Source: Chryseobacterium sp. Leaf394 (lineage in GTDB: Bacteria > Bacteroidota > Bacteroidia > Flavobacteriales > Weeksellaceae). Taken from it: a stretch of 64,000 bases of DNA. The DNA is taken from positions 298,249-362,248 of the forward strand of contig NZ_LMQH01000012.1 in assembly GCF_001424105.1 (NCBI RefSeq), given 5' to 3'. Of the stretch, positions 1 through 7,577 are shown one piece after another; positions within the stretch are counted from its first letter, which is position 1; each line of letters starts with the position of its first letter. The position numbers and the translations under genes were made by a program. Under the pieces are notes generated by a model. The model was not told the DNA's origin. It searched no databases and was given only the letters and a program-made list of their open reading frames with translations.

Positions 1-1144
1 TCGGACAAGGCAAGCCCATGTAAGATAGCTGGGCACCGTCGGTTCCACCTCTGATGGCTTTGATTTTAGGCTCAATTCCGGCTTCCGTCATTGCTTTAGC
101 CGCCAAATCTATAATGTGCATTTTGCCTTCAAACTGCTGTTTCATGTTTCTGTACTGCTCTTTAATTTCAATTTCAGCAGTTCCCTCACCGTGTTTTTGG
201 TTAAATTCAGCAATTTTTTCCTCCATGATTTTTTTTCTTGCCTCATATTTTTCTTCGTCATGGTCACGGATGATGTATTGAAGTTTAGCTTCAGAAATAT
301 CAGCTGTAACTTCCATTAAATGATAAAAACCATCGAAACCTTTTGTGGTTGCAGGAGTTTCATTAGCAGGCAACATGTGGATAAATTCTGCAGCGAGCAA
401 AGCAGCATTCACCATTTTTCCGAAAGCATAACCAGGATGCACGCTCAGTCCGTGGATTTTTACAACCGCACCGGCTGCATTGAAATTTTCATATTCCAGT
501 TCGCCTACTTCGCCACCATCCATAGTGTAAGCGAATTCTGCTCCGAATTTGGCAACATCAAATTTATGTGCTCCTCTTCCGATTTCTTCGTCAGGTGTGA
601 ATCCAACGGCAATTCTTCCGTGTTTGATTTCAGGATGAGCGATAAGATATTCTGCGGCAGTTACAATTTCTGCACAACCGGCCTTGTCATCAGCTCCCAG
701 AAGCGTGTTTCCGTCGGTGGTAATCAGAGTCTGACCGATGTATTTCTTTAAACTTTCAAATTTTGAGGGCGAAAGAGTAAATCCTGAAGTCTGATTTAAT
801 ACCAGATCGCTTCCGTCATAATTTTCCCAAATCTGAGGTTTCACATTTTCCCCGCTGAAATCCGGTGAAGTATCATAATGAGAAATGAATCCGATGGTTG
901 GCTGGCTGTCATTTTCCAGATTTGAAGGTACGTAGCCCATGATATAGCCGTGATCGTCTATTGAAACATCTTCCAGGCCAATATTTTTCAGTTCCTGAGT
1001 GATGTATTTTGCAATGTCCCACTGTCTTTCTGTAGACGGTGTCGTTTCGCTTTCAGCATCGCTGGTAGAGTATATTTTTACGTAAGTAAGAAAACGGTTC
1101 AGTAATTTTTCTTTCCAGAGTTGGTTAAATTCTATCGTACTCAT
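1..1144 (-). CDS. pepT: Peptidase T (tripeptide aminopeptidase), 3' end cut by window
   Basis: M20-family metallopeptidase of the cytoplasm that releases the N-terminal residue of tripeptides. About 380 residues are visible from an ATG on the complement of 1142-1144 (MSTIEFNQLW); the family is about 410 long, so only about the last 30 residues are missing. Metal-site motifs are seen: HYDTS (His89, Asp91), GADDKAG near residue 150 and PDEEIG near 184. A TATATTTG box lies 20 bases upstream. The gene appears to be a single transcription unit. The family call is firm. Confidence 0.93.
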   Translation of the reverse strand, partial: MSTIEFNQLWKEKLLNRFLTYVKIYSTSDAESETTPSTERQWDIAKYITQELKNIGLEDVSIDDHGYIMGYVPSNLENDSQPTIGFISHYDTSPDFSGENVKPQIWENYDGSDLVLNQTSGFTLSPSKFESLKKYIGQTLITTDGNTLLGADDKAGCAEIVTAAEYLIAHPEIKHGRIAVGFTPDEEIGRGAHKFDVAKFGAEFAYTMDGGEVGELEYENFNAAGAVVKIHGLSVHPGYAFGKMVNAALLAAEFIHMLPANETPATTKGFDGFYHLMEVTADISEAKLQYIIRDHDEEKYEARKKIMEEKIAEFNQKHGEGTAEIEIKEQYRNMKQQFEGKMHIIDLAAKAMTEAGIEPKIKAIRGGTDGAQLSYMGLPCP

Positions 1145-1163
1145 TATTGATTTTAAATTTTCA

Positions 1164-1171
1164 CAAATATA
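1164..1171 (-). promoter_or_regulatory. Promoter -7 box for pepT
   Basis: TATATTTG on the minus strand matches the Bacteroidota -7 consensus TAnnTTTG and ends 19 bases before the pepT ATG. Confidence 0.6.
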
Positions 1172-1224
1172 CGATGTAAAATCAGGATGCCCGAAAAATG
1201 TCAAAATTTTATACTTAGATACCA

Positions 1225-1250
1225 ATAAAAAAGGAAGCTAAATGCTTCCC
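1225..1250 (-). terminator. Rho-independent terminator after the 72-aa gene
   Basis: A 6-bp stem GGAAGC/GCTTCC with a 5-nt loop is followed on the minus strand by a run of six T. It lies just downstream of the small gene ending at 1278. Confidence 0.75.
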
Positions 1251-1277
1251 TGATTTTATTTAAAAATGATTTAATTT

Positions 1278-1496
1278 CTATACTGCGTACGCAGCTCTGT
1301 TTTGAAAAACATTAATCACAGCGAGTTTTTCGTTGGAGAGATTGTGCATCAGTTCAACCGTAAAAGTTGAAAATTCATATAATGTATATTTCAGATCATT
1401 CATCGTTCTTTCGTTAACGATTTTTCCGTTGTGAAGCACCAGACTGCACTGATCCTGATTTTCCAAATTCTTGAAATCATAGTAAGAAATGTTCAT
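1278..1496 (-). CDS. Small hypothetical protein, 72 aa
   Basis: I do not recognise a family. The product (MNISYYDFKNLENQDQCSLV...) is a soluble-looking small protein with no signal peptide or membrane segment. It has one Cys and alternating polar and hydrophobic stretches that suggest a compact beta-rich fold. A terminator directly downstream and its isolation between pepT and the HMG-CoA lyase gene support a real single-gene unit. The start is the only ATG near the 5' end. Confidence 0.65.
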   Translation of the reverse strand: MNISYYDFKNLENQDQCSLVLHNGKIVNERTMNDLKYTLYEFSTFTVELMHNLSNEKLAVINVFQNRAAYAV

Positions 1497-1818
1497 GGCA
1501 CAAAGGTTTTAGGCGTTTTGATGTCTATTGCAATTCCTTTACCAAATCAATTTAATTTTAAAATTATTTAGTAAAATTTCATCACGATAATTTCTTTTTT
1601 GATTGAATATGTTTAAATTAAATCTAATTTAAATGTCAATTAAATAATTTATACGCCACTTTTAAGTTTTTTTTAATTATAAAACAGGTAATTCACTTAA
1701 TAATTCTGAATGATATAGAGAGCTCTAAACACTTTTAAATCAATTGATTCTGTGATATTTTGAAATAGACGTTTAAATTATTAAGTTTTATTATATTTGA
1801 GAAAATCAAAATAGAAAA
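1497..1818. other. AT-rich intergenic stretch
   Basis: About 320 bases with no ORF, hairpin or repeat that I can see. It is dominated by A/T runs. The left edge should carry the leader of the 72-aa gene (minus strand). The right edge carries the promoter box of the HMG-CoA lyase gene. Confidence 0.6.
1792..1799 (+). promoter_or_regulatory. Promoter -7 box for HMG-CoA lyase gene
   Basis: TATATTTG (TAnnTTTG type) ends 19 bases before the ATG at 1819. Confidence 0.6.
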
Positions 1819-2667
1819 ATGTTTCTTACAGAATGTCCACGGGATGCCATGCAGGGCTGGGGAGAATTTATACCCACCACCAAAAAGATAGACTATATCA
1901 ACGCTTTGATGGATGTAGGCTTTGATGTGCTCGACTGCCTGAGTTTTGTGTCTCCAAAAGCGATTCCTCAAATGGCTGATTCAGCTGAGGTTGCCGAAAA
2001 TATTGATAAATCAGATTCGAAAACAAAAGTTTCTGCCATTATCGGAAATTTCAGGGGAGCTGAGAAAGCTTTGAAGCACGGTTCAATCGATGTTTTGGGG
2101 TTTCCTTTTTCCATTTCTGAAACTTTTCAGCACCGCAATACCAACAAGAGTCAGGAAGAAGCCTTCATAGATATTATTAAGATTCTTGAACTCACAAAAT
2201 CTGAAAACCGCAGTCTCAATATCTATTTTTCTATGGCTTTTGGAAATCCGTACGGCGAAATGTGGAAGTTGGAGGATGTAGAGTTTTGGGCTAAAAGATT
2301 TTCGGAAATCGGGATTGATAATATTCTTCTCTCAGATACCACCGGCGTTGCCACGACTGAAACAATTGAACTGCTGTTCGGCGAAATTCCTCAAAAGTTT
2401 CCTGAAATTCATTTCGGAGCGCATTTTCATAACCGTTACGAAGATTCTTATACCAAATTGAAAGCCGCGTACGACAAAGGTTGCCGAAGATTCGATTCTG
2501 CTATTAAAGGGATTGGCGGTTGCCCTATGGCAAAAGATGATCTGGTGGGAAATATGCCGACAGAACAGGTCATAAATTTTATGAGCGTAGAAAAAGCGCC
2601 TCATAAACTGAATTTGCTTAATTTTGAAAGTGCTTACAATAAAGCAAAAGATGTTTTTCATTTTTGA
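1819..2667 (+). CDS. Hydroxymethylglutaryl-CoA lyase
   Basis: Cleaves HMG-CoA to acetoacetate and acetyl-CoA, the last step of leucine breakdown; cytoplasmic TIM-barrel enzyme of the HMGL-like family. The sequence shows the N-terminal metal/substrate motif TECPRDAMQG (residues 4-13), the metal-binding HFHNRY segment near residue 200, and the catalytic-Cys signature GIGGCPMA near 231-238. The length of 282 aa is normal for bacterial lyases. The stop at 2665-2667 is followed 29 bases later by an OsmC-like gene on the same strand, so the two may be co-transcribed. The wider HMGL family includes other lyases, but GGCP is typical of HMG-CoA lyase. Confidence 0.9.
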   Translation: MFLTECPRDAMQGWGEFIPTTKKIDYINALMDVGFDVLDCLSFVSPKAIPQMADSAEVAENIDKSDSKTKVSAIIGNFRGAEKALKHGSIDVLGFPFSISETFQHRNTNKSQEEAFIDIIKILELTKSENRSLNIYFSMAFGNPYGEMWKLEDVEFWAKRFSEIGIDNILLSDTTGVATTETIELLFGEIPQKFPEIHFGAHFHNRYEDSYTKLKAAYDKGCRRFDSAIKGIGGCPMAKDDLVGNMPTEQVINFMSVEKAPHKLNLLNFESAYNKAKDVFHF

Positions 2668-2696
2668 GACATCGTCTCTTTAGAAATATAAAAATT

Positions 2697-3098
2697 ATGA
2701 CTTCAAAAATAACATACTTAGGAGATTTAAGATGCTCCGCAGAACACTTACAATCCGGAACAATCATAGAAAGTGATGCTCCGACAGACAATCACGGGAA
2801 AGGCGAGAAATTTTCACCAACCGATATGTGTGCAACTTCTCTGGCAGAATGTGCTCTTACAACTATTGCAATTTTAGGTAAAGACAAAGGCATCAACATC
2901 GATGGTGCTTACTGTAATCTTGAAAAAGTGATGGCTGCAAATCCGCGCAGAATCAGCGAAATCAAATGTGAGTTTATTTTTAAAGATCAGTATTCTGATG
3001 AGCAGAAGAAAGTTATTGAAGAAATTGCTTACAACTGTCCGGTTTCAAAAAGTCTGCATCCGGATTTGAAGCAGACGTTGAGTTTTGTTTATCAATAA
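2697..3098 (+). CDS. OsmC family peroxiredoxin-like protein
   Basis: Member of the OsmC/Ohr fold that reduces organic peroxides with a Cys pair; cytoplasmic, 133 aa. The two family cysteines are visible: Cys52 in ATSLAECALTT and Cys114 in NCPVSKSL. I chose the ATG at 2697 (MTSKITYLGD) because the only upstream in-frame start is a TTG at 2664 that overlaps the stop of the preceding gene and adds an unrelated, basic 11 residues. It follows HMG-CoA lyase closely and probably shares its transcript. Confidence 0.88.
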   Translation: MTSKITYLGDLRCSAEHLQSGTIIESDAPTDNHGKGEKFSPTDMCATSLAECALTTIAILGKDKGINIDGAYCNLEKVMAANPRRISEIKCEFIFKDQYSDEQKKVIEEIAYNCPVSKSLHPDLKQTLSFVYQ

Positions 3099-3128
3099 AA
3101 ATTTTATTCTTAAAATTTTATCAATAGG

Positions 3129-3177
3129 AGCGGGCTTTAGCCCGCTTTCTTTAGTGCTGAATCAAACGGCTTTAGCC
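3129..3177. repeat. REP-like double palindrome (TTTA loops)
   Basis: AGCGGGC-TTTA-GCCCGCT (3129-3146) is followed 21 bases later by GGC-TTTA-GCC (3168-3177). Two palindromes with the same TTTA loop between genes look like a bacterial interspersed REP unit. Dispersal elsewhere cannot be checked here. Confidence 0.6.
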
Positions 3178-3203
3178 AAAATCTATTCACCAAAAATTTT
3201 AAT

Positions 3204-4037
3204 ATGTCATCAATAATTTCCGCTTTCGATTTAAGAAATCTAACAGAAAATCTGATCATACTTGATGCCAGAGCCGGAAAAGATGCCTACCAGAATTATA
3301 TTGAAAACCATTTGAAAGGAGCAAGATTTATAGATTTGGATAAAGATTTGGCTGAAATCGGAGAAGACGCAGCTTTTGGTGGAAGGCACCCGCTTCCGGA
3401 TTTGGAGAAATTTGCCGAAACAATTTCCAAATTAGGAATCTCGAAGGATTCAGATATTGTGATTTACGATGATAAAAACGGAGCCAATGCTGCAGCGAGA
3501 GCGTGGTGGATGCTCACAGCTTTTGGATTGGATAACGTAAGAATTTTAGACGGAGGAATTCATGCTGCTGAGAAAGAAGGATTGGAATTCTCTTCTGGAA
3601 AAGAAGATTTCAGTAAGTCAGATTTAATTGAAGTTAAAAACTGGCTTCATCCGTTGTCAACCTTGGAAGATGTTGAAAATGAATTGATAAACAATTCTGC
3701 AACTGTGATTGATGTTAGAGATTCATACCGCTACATAGGCGAATCAGAACCGATTGATTTGGTGGCAGGTCATATTCCTAAAGCAATCAATATTCCTTTT
3801 TCGGAAAATTTAGATGTAAATGGATATTTCTTGAAACCTGAAATTTTAAAGGAAAAATATTCAGCACTTTTAAAAGGTCTACCTCAAAAGCTGATTGTCC
3901 ATTGCGGTTCGGGCGTAACTGCATGTCACACAATTTTAGCTTTGCATGAAGCTGGTTTCGATATTCCCAATCTGTACGTCGGCTCTTGGAGTGAGTGGAG
4001 CAGAAGGGAAGACAAAGAGATTGCTAAAGAAATTTAA
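3204..4037 (+). CDS. Two-domain sulfurtransferase (rhodanese / 3-mercaptopyruvate type)
   Basis: Transfers sulfur from thiosulfate or 3-mercaptopyruvate through a cysteine persulfide. It has two rhodanese domains, about residues 8-125 (inactive) and 160-275 (active). The active-site loop HCGSGVTAC places the catalytic Cys at residue 234; CGSGVTA is the loop usual for mercaptopyruvate sulfurtransferases. No signal peptide, so cytoplasmic. 277 aa is normal. The stop codon overlaps the stop of the convergent bcp gene by 4 bases. Confidence 0.9.
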   Translation: MSSIISAFDLRNLTENLIILDARAGKDAYQNYIENHLKGARFIDLDKDLAEIGEDAAFGGRHPLPDLEKFAETISKLGISKDSDIVIYDDKNGANAAARAWWMLTAFGLDNVRILDGGIHAAEKEGLEFSSGKEDFSKSDLIEVKNWLHPLSTLEDVENELINNSATVIDVRDSYRYIGESEPIDLVAGHIPKAINIPFSENLDVNGYFLKPEILKEKYSALLKGLPQKLIVHCGSGVTACHTILALHEAGFDIPNLYVGSWSEWSRREDKEIAKEI

Positions 4038-4486
4038 TTTTCCTCCAAAATCTGCTGCGCTGCAGTCTTCGAAGTCACTTTTTCAATTACTCTGGTGCAG
4101 ATTCCCTTTTCGTTGAAGATAAAAGTGGTTCTTACGATTCCCATGTACGTTTTACCGAAAGTTTTCTTTTCCTGCCAAACACCGAATTTCTCGATAATAT
4201 CACGGCTTTCATCAGCAATTAAGTCGTAAGGAAAGGCAAATTTAGAATGAAAATTTTTCTGCTTTTTTACAGAATCTCCACTGATTCCAAGCAATTGAAA
4301 ACCTGCTTTTTCCAATTCAGAATAATTGTCGCTTAAATTACAGGCTTCAACAGTACACGTTGGCGTACTCGCCTGAGGATAAAAGAATATCACCAGTTTC
4401 TGACCTTTGAATCTTTCAGAATTAATTGTTTCGCCATCCTGATTTACACTTTCAAAATTTGGTAAAGCGTCTCCGACTTTCAACAT
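4034..4486 (-). CDS. bcp: Thioredoxin-dependent thiol peroxidase (BCP type)
   Basis: Atypical 2-Cys peroxiredoxin that reduces hydroperoxides with thioredoxin. The 150-aa thioredoxin fold carries the peroxidatic Cys44 in TPTCTVEAC and a nearby resolving Cys49, the spacing of the BCP/PrxQ group (usual motif TPGCTxEAC; here Gly is replaced by Thr). It is divergent from nth, with promoter boxes for both genes in the 32-base gap, and convergent with the sulfurtransferase, whose stop it overlaps. Confidence 0.92.
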   Translation of the reverse strand: MLKVGDALPNFESVNQDGETINSERFKGQKLVIFFYPQASTPTCTVEACNLSDNYSELEKAGFQLLGISGDSVKKQKNFHSKFAFPYDLIADESRDIIEKFGVWQEKKTFGKTYMGIVRTTFIFNEKGICTRVIEKVTSKTAAQQILEEN

Positions 4487-4492
4487 ATTTTT

Positions 4493-4500
4493 TAATTTTG
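4493..4500 (+). promoter_or_regulatory. Promoter -7 box for nth
   Basis: TAATTTTG (TAnnTTTG) lies 18 bases before the nth ATG, so the leader would be only about 10-14 nt. Confidence 0.55.
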
Positions 4501-4502
4501 CT

Positions 4503-4510
4503 CAAATTTA
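4503..4510 (-). promoter_or_regulatory. Promoter -7 box for bcp
   Basis: TAAATTTG on the minus strand ends 16 bases before the bcp ATG. The box lies 2 bp from the nth box, so the two divergent polymerase sites overlap. Confidence 0.55.
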
Positions 4511-4518
4511 TAGTTTAA

Positions 4519-5139
4519 ATGACAAAAAAACAAAGAGCCGTCATCATTCAGCAGGAATTGGAGAAACTTTATCCTGAAGTTCCGATTCCGCTGGATCATA
4601 CAGATCCTTACACATTGATGGTGGCGGTGGCACTTTCGGCTCAGACAACTGATAAAAAGGTGAATCAGGTTACGCCTGAGCTTTTCGCTGTTGCTGGTAC
4701 GCCTCAAAGAATGGCAAAGCTGGAAGAATTTCAAATCAAAGAACTGATTAAAGAAATCGGACTTTCCAATACTAAAGCCAAAAACCTGAAAAGAATGGCT
4801 GAACTCCTCTTGGAAAACCACAACGGCATTGTCCCTCAAACTTTTGAAGAGCTTGAGGCGCTTCCCGGTGTTGGTCATAAAACAGCCTCTGTGGTGATGA
4901 GTCAGGCGTTTGGGTTTCCTGCATTTCCTGTCGACACGCACATTCACCGTTTGATGATTCAATGGAAACTGACTTCCGGTAAAAATGTGGTGGAAACAGA
5001 ACGGGACGCCAAAATGCTCTGGAAAGAAGACGTCTGGAACAAACTTCATCTTCAGATTATTTACTATGGAAGAGAATATTCTCCTGCGAGAGGGAAGGGC
5101 GAGAAAGATTTTCTCACCAAAATGCTCTTCGAAAAGTAA
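4519..5139 (+). CDS. nth: Endonuclease III family DNA glycosylase/AP lyase lacking the Fe-S cluster
   Basis: Base-excision repair enzyme that removes oxidised pyrimidines and cuts at the abasic site. The helix-hairpin-helix LPGVGHKTASVV has the catalytic Lys121, and PVDTHIHR has the catalytic Asp139. The C-terminal Cys-X6-Cys-X2-Cys-X5-Cys that holds the 4Fe-4S cluster in E. coli Nth is absent: after YYGREYSPARG the protein ends GEKDFLTKMLFEK with no Cys. 206 aa is close to the E. coli length (211), so this is replacement and not truncation. Confidence 0.9.
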   Translation: MTKKQRAVIIQQELEKLYPEVPIPLDHTDPYTLMVAVALSAQTTDKKVNQVTPELFAVAGTPQRMAKLEEFQIKELIKEIGLSNTKAKNLKRMAELLLENHNGIVPQTFEELEALPGVGHKTASVVMSQAFGFPAFPVDTHIHRLMIQWKLTSGKNVVETERDAKMLWKEDVWNKLHLQIIYYGREYSPARGKGEKDFLTKMLFEK

Positions 5140-5157
5140 AAGCTCCGGGTGTTTCAA

Positions 5158-5685
5158 TTACAAACCGACTACAAAACCGATATTCGGCATAAGTCCGCTT
5201 GCAAAAATGCTGTTGTTTTCCCTGTACAACACATTATACATTACACCAAGCTGCAGGAAAGAGTTGTTGCCGATTCTCTGAAGATATCCGCCACCAAGAT
5301 AGAGCGCAGTCTCTTCGTCGGATGATTTGTAACCGTAAATTTTATCTTCATAATTAATAAAAAAATGCTGAAGATTTGCACCTACATAGAATGATCTTGC
5401 GAAATAATAGTTGGCGAAAGGCCCCACTCCAAACATGGTTGACCTGTAAAAGTCTGAAGTCTGCCACATCACCGTCCCCGTGATTCCGGCCTCAAGATCT
5501 TCTGTTAAACGGTAACCAACTCTGGGTGCTGCCTGAATGTTGAACATAGAATTACTTCCGAAACCAAAGCCAATTCCGCCTCCGAAAGTCCATCGGCTGG
5601 GGCTTTCTGGGGCGTTGCCGATCGCGATCTGCGAATAGGCAAAAGTGGAAATCAAAACTGAAGTCGCAATAAAAAGTTTTCTCAT
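5158..5685 (-). CDS. Small outer-membrane beta-barrel protein
   Basis: 175 aa with a clear signal peptide (MRKLFIATSVLISTFAYSQ) followed by Gly/aromatic-rich alternating strands. These include RWTFGGGIGFGFG near 31, an YFARSFYVGANLQHFF-type strand pair in the middle and a C-terminal strand ending in FVVGL. That pattern fits a small 8-strand outer-membrane barrel of the porin/OmpW-like kind. No ligand can be assigned. It converges with nth and has no obvious operon partner. Confidence 0.75.
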   Translation of the reverse strand: MRKLFIATSVLISTFAYSQIAIGNAPESPSRWTFGGGIGFGFGSNSMFNIQAAPRVGYRLTEDLEAGITGTVMWQTSDFYRSTMFGVGPFANYYFARSFYVGANLQHFFINYEDKIYGYKSSDEETALYLGGGYLQRIGNNSFLQLGVMYNVLYRENNSIFASGLMPNIGFVVGL

Positions 5686-5857
5686 ATCATGTAATTTTTA
5701 ACGTGAACAAAATCTTTCAAACTTAAACAAAATCACTTCTTGACAGCGGTGAGCGCAATTTTTGATTAAATTTTAAGTAATACAAAAGCAAGTCTGTAAA
5801 GAATATCGTTTTTATCAATCCTTAAAAATATCATTTTTTTTGCGAATGAGATTGTCG

Positions 5858-5865
5858 TAATTTTG
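5858..5865 (+). promoter_or_regulatory. Promoter -7 box for mnmA
   Basis: TAATTTTG, with a TTTG 15 bp upstream (5839-5842), slightly shorter than the usual 17-23 bp spacing. It lies 47 bases before the ATG. Confidence 0.5.
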
Positions 5866-5912
5866 CGGCTCAACTAAGAACTCCCGTTAAGAGTTTCGTA
5901 AAATTGAATTAA

Positions 5913-7100
5913 ATGAAAGTAGTAGTAGGCCTCTCCGGAGGTGTAGATTCAAGTGTTACGGCGTATTTGCTGCAACAGCAAGGTCACGAAGTCGTGGCTC
6001 TTTTTATGAGAAACTGGAACGATGCTTCCGTAACTTTGGAAGACGAGTGTCCGTGGATTGAAGACAGTAATGATGCTTTAATGGTTGCTCAGAAGCTGGG
6101 AATTCCGTTTCAGGTGATTGATATGAGCGATTTGTACAAAGAAAGAATCGTTGACTATATGTTTGACGAATATCAGAAGGGAAGAACTCCAAATCCTGAT
6201 GTTCTGTGCAATAGGGAAGTGAAATTCGATGTTTTTATGAAGACTGCAATGTCGCTTGGTGCGGATAAAGTTGCAACAGGTCATTATGCACGAGTAGATT
6301 CTACAATTGATGAAAACGGAAAAGAAATCTTTCATCTTCTGGCAGGAAAAGACAATAACAAAGACCAGTCGTATTTTTTATGTCAGTTGAATCAGGATCA
6401 GCTTTCAAAAGCATTATTTCCAATCGGAGAGCTGACGAAACCTCAGGTGAGAGAAATTGCCAGAGAAATGGAATTGGTAACTGCTGACAAAAAAGATTCG
6501 CAAGGTCTGTGTTTTATTGGGAAAGTTAGTTTGCCACAGTTTCTACAACAGCAATTGGTGCCGAAAGAAGGTGAGATCATCGAAATTTTTAAAGATTCTC
6601 CATTGTTTTCTCAGGAAATTCCGGTATTTTCTTCAAAAGAAGATGAACTTGAATTTTTAAGCAGAAAAATAAATTATAAAAAATCTGACGGAAAAGTAAT
6701 TGGCAAGCATCAGGGTGCACAGTTTTTCACCATCGGTCAAAGTAAAGGTCTGGGAATTGGGGGTCATAAAGAATCCTGTTTTATCGTTTCCAGAGATATG
6801 GAAAACAATATCATCTTTGTTGGTGAGGGCCACAGCTTCCCGGGTCTGCATAAGAAAGCTTTAAAAATTGATAATACTGAACTGCACTGGGTTCGTGAAG
6901 ATTTAAGACTGAAAAATGGTGAATCTATGGAGGTGATGGCGAGATTCCGTTACAGACAGGAACTTCAGAAAGCTGTAATCTATCAGTTTGAAAATGCCTT
7001 TTTTATGGAATTTGAAAATCCTCAATCAGCTATTGCAGAAGGACAGTTTGCTGCTTGGTATCTGGAGGATGAACTGATTGGAAGCGGTGTGATTTCTTAA
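5913..7100 (+). CDS. mnmA: tRNA-specific 2-thiouridylase MnmA
   Basis: ATP-dependent enzyme that thiolates U34 of tRNA-Lys, -Glu and -Gln, taking sulfur from a persulfide relay. The PP-loop SGGVDSSV is at residues 8-15. The two catalytic cysteines are Cys99 in [10 protein letters not shown] and Cys200 in [10 protein letters not shown], and [10 protein letters not shown] is the usual tRNA-contact segment. 395 aa is normal. It stands alone with its own promoter and a strong terminator. Nothing is unusual. Confidence 0.96.
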   Translation: MKVVVGLSGGVDSSVTAYLLQQQGHEVVALFMRNWNDASVTLEDECPWIEDSNDALMVAQKLGIPFQVIDMSDLYKERIVDYMFDEYQKGRTPNPDVLCNREVKFDVFMKTAMSLGADKVATGHYARVDSTIDENGKEIFHLLAGKDNNKDQSYFLCQLNQDQLSKALFPIGELTKPQVREIAREMELVTADKKDSQGLCFIGKVSLPQFLQQQLVPKEGEIIEIFKDSPLFSQEIPVFSSKEDELEFLSRKINYKKSDGKVIGKHQGAQFFTIGQSKGLGIGGHKESCFIVSRDMENNIIFVGEGHSFPGLHKKALKIDNTELHWVREDLRLKNGESMEVMARFRYRQELQKAVIYQFENAFFMEFENPQSAIAEGQFAAWYLEDELIGSGVIS

Positions 7101-7165
7101 AATTTTAAGATTTCGCAGATTTAGGAACTCTCTTCATTATTATTTAATGATAAGACATAAATAAT

Positions 7166-7194
7166 CCCGAAGCATCTTTGTTTCGGGTTTTTGT
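7166..7194 (+). terminator. Terminator after mnmA
   Basis: CCCGAA/TTCGGG stem with a 10-nt loop, followed by a T-rich tract TTTTTG. Confidence 0.75.
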
Positions 7195-7213
7195 TTGTTA
7201 AATGTAAAACTGA

Positions 7214-7564
7214 TTATTTCAACTTTTTGTTGAAGTGTGTTGATTTAAAAAATAGAATTACAGTTATTTCTATCATCAGAATAACTGTCAGATAGACGAC
7301 AGGTTTTCCCAGGTAAATTCCTCTGATGAGTTTGATTATTCCTAAACTAAAAATGATGATGAGGAAATAAAGTATTGACCTCAGGTTATTGATCTTTAAA
7401 AGTTTTCCGAGGATAACTGTCACACATAATCCAGTTAAAATAATCAGATAAAACTGCAGAAAGGCAGGACCTTTTAAAGTAATCGGATTAAGTGTCTGAT
7501 GACTGATGAACAACCAGAACAGCGCCGTGATTACTGAAACTGAATGTAATGCTGTACTTTTCAT
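7214..7564 (-). CDS. Small multi-pass membrane protein, partner of the Gly/Cys-rich protein
   Basis: I do not recognise a family. 116 aa from the ATG at 7562-7564 (MKSTALHSVSVITALFWLFI), with four likely membrane helices around residues 8-24, 36-55, 63-82 and 90-107 and a basic tail HFNKKLK. The frame is open upstream, but that part is the shadow of the neighbouring gene's glycine tail. It starts 13 bases after the stop of the upstream gene, which indicates an operon and suggests joint function in the inner membrane. Confidence 0.7.
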   Translation of the reverse strand: MKSTALHSVSVITALFWLFISHQTLNPITLKGPAFLQFYLIILTGLCVTVILGKLLKINNLRSILYFLIIIFSLGIIKLIRGIYLGKPVVYLTVILMIEITVILFFKSTHFNKKLK

Positions 7565-7577
7565 ATCATTATTTTTT

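Noticed and set aside
13..20. Prophage or genomic island anywhere in the window
   Set aside because: No integrase, transposase, phage structural gene or tRNA-flanked attachment site was found; gene content is core-like from end to end.
320..751. Plus-strand ORF of 143 codons
   Set aside because: Antisense shadow of pepT, whose minus-strand frame has clear catalytic motifs.
2664..2696. Longer OsmC start at TTG 2664
   Set aside because: It overlaps the previous stop and adds 11 unrelated basic residues; ATG 2697 fits the family.
4492..5157. Minus-strand ORF of 221 codons opposite nth
   Set aside because: Shadow: no start context, odd His/Phe-rich composition, and nth motifs are unmistakable on the other strand.
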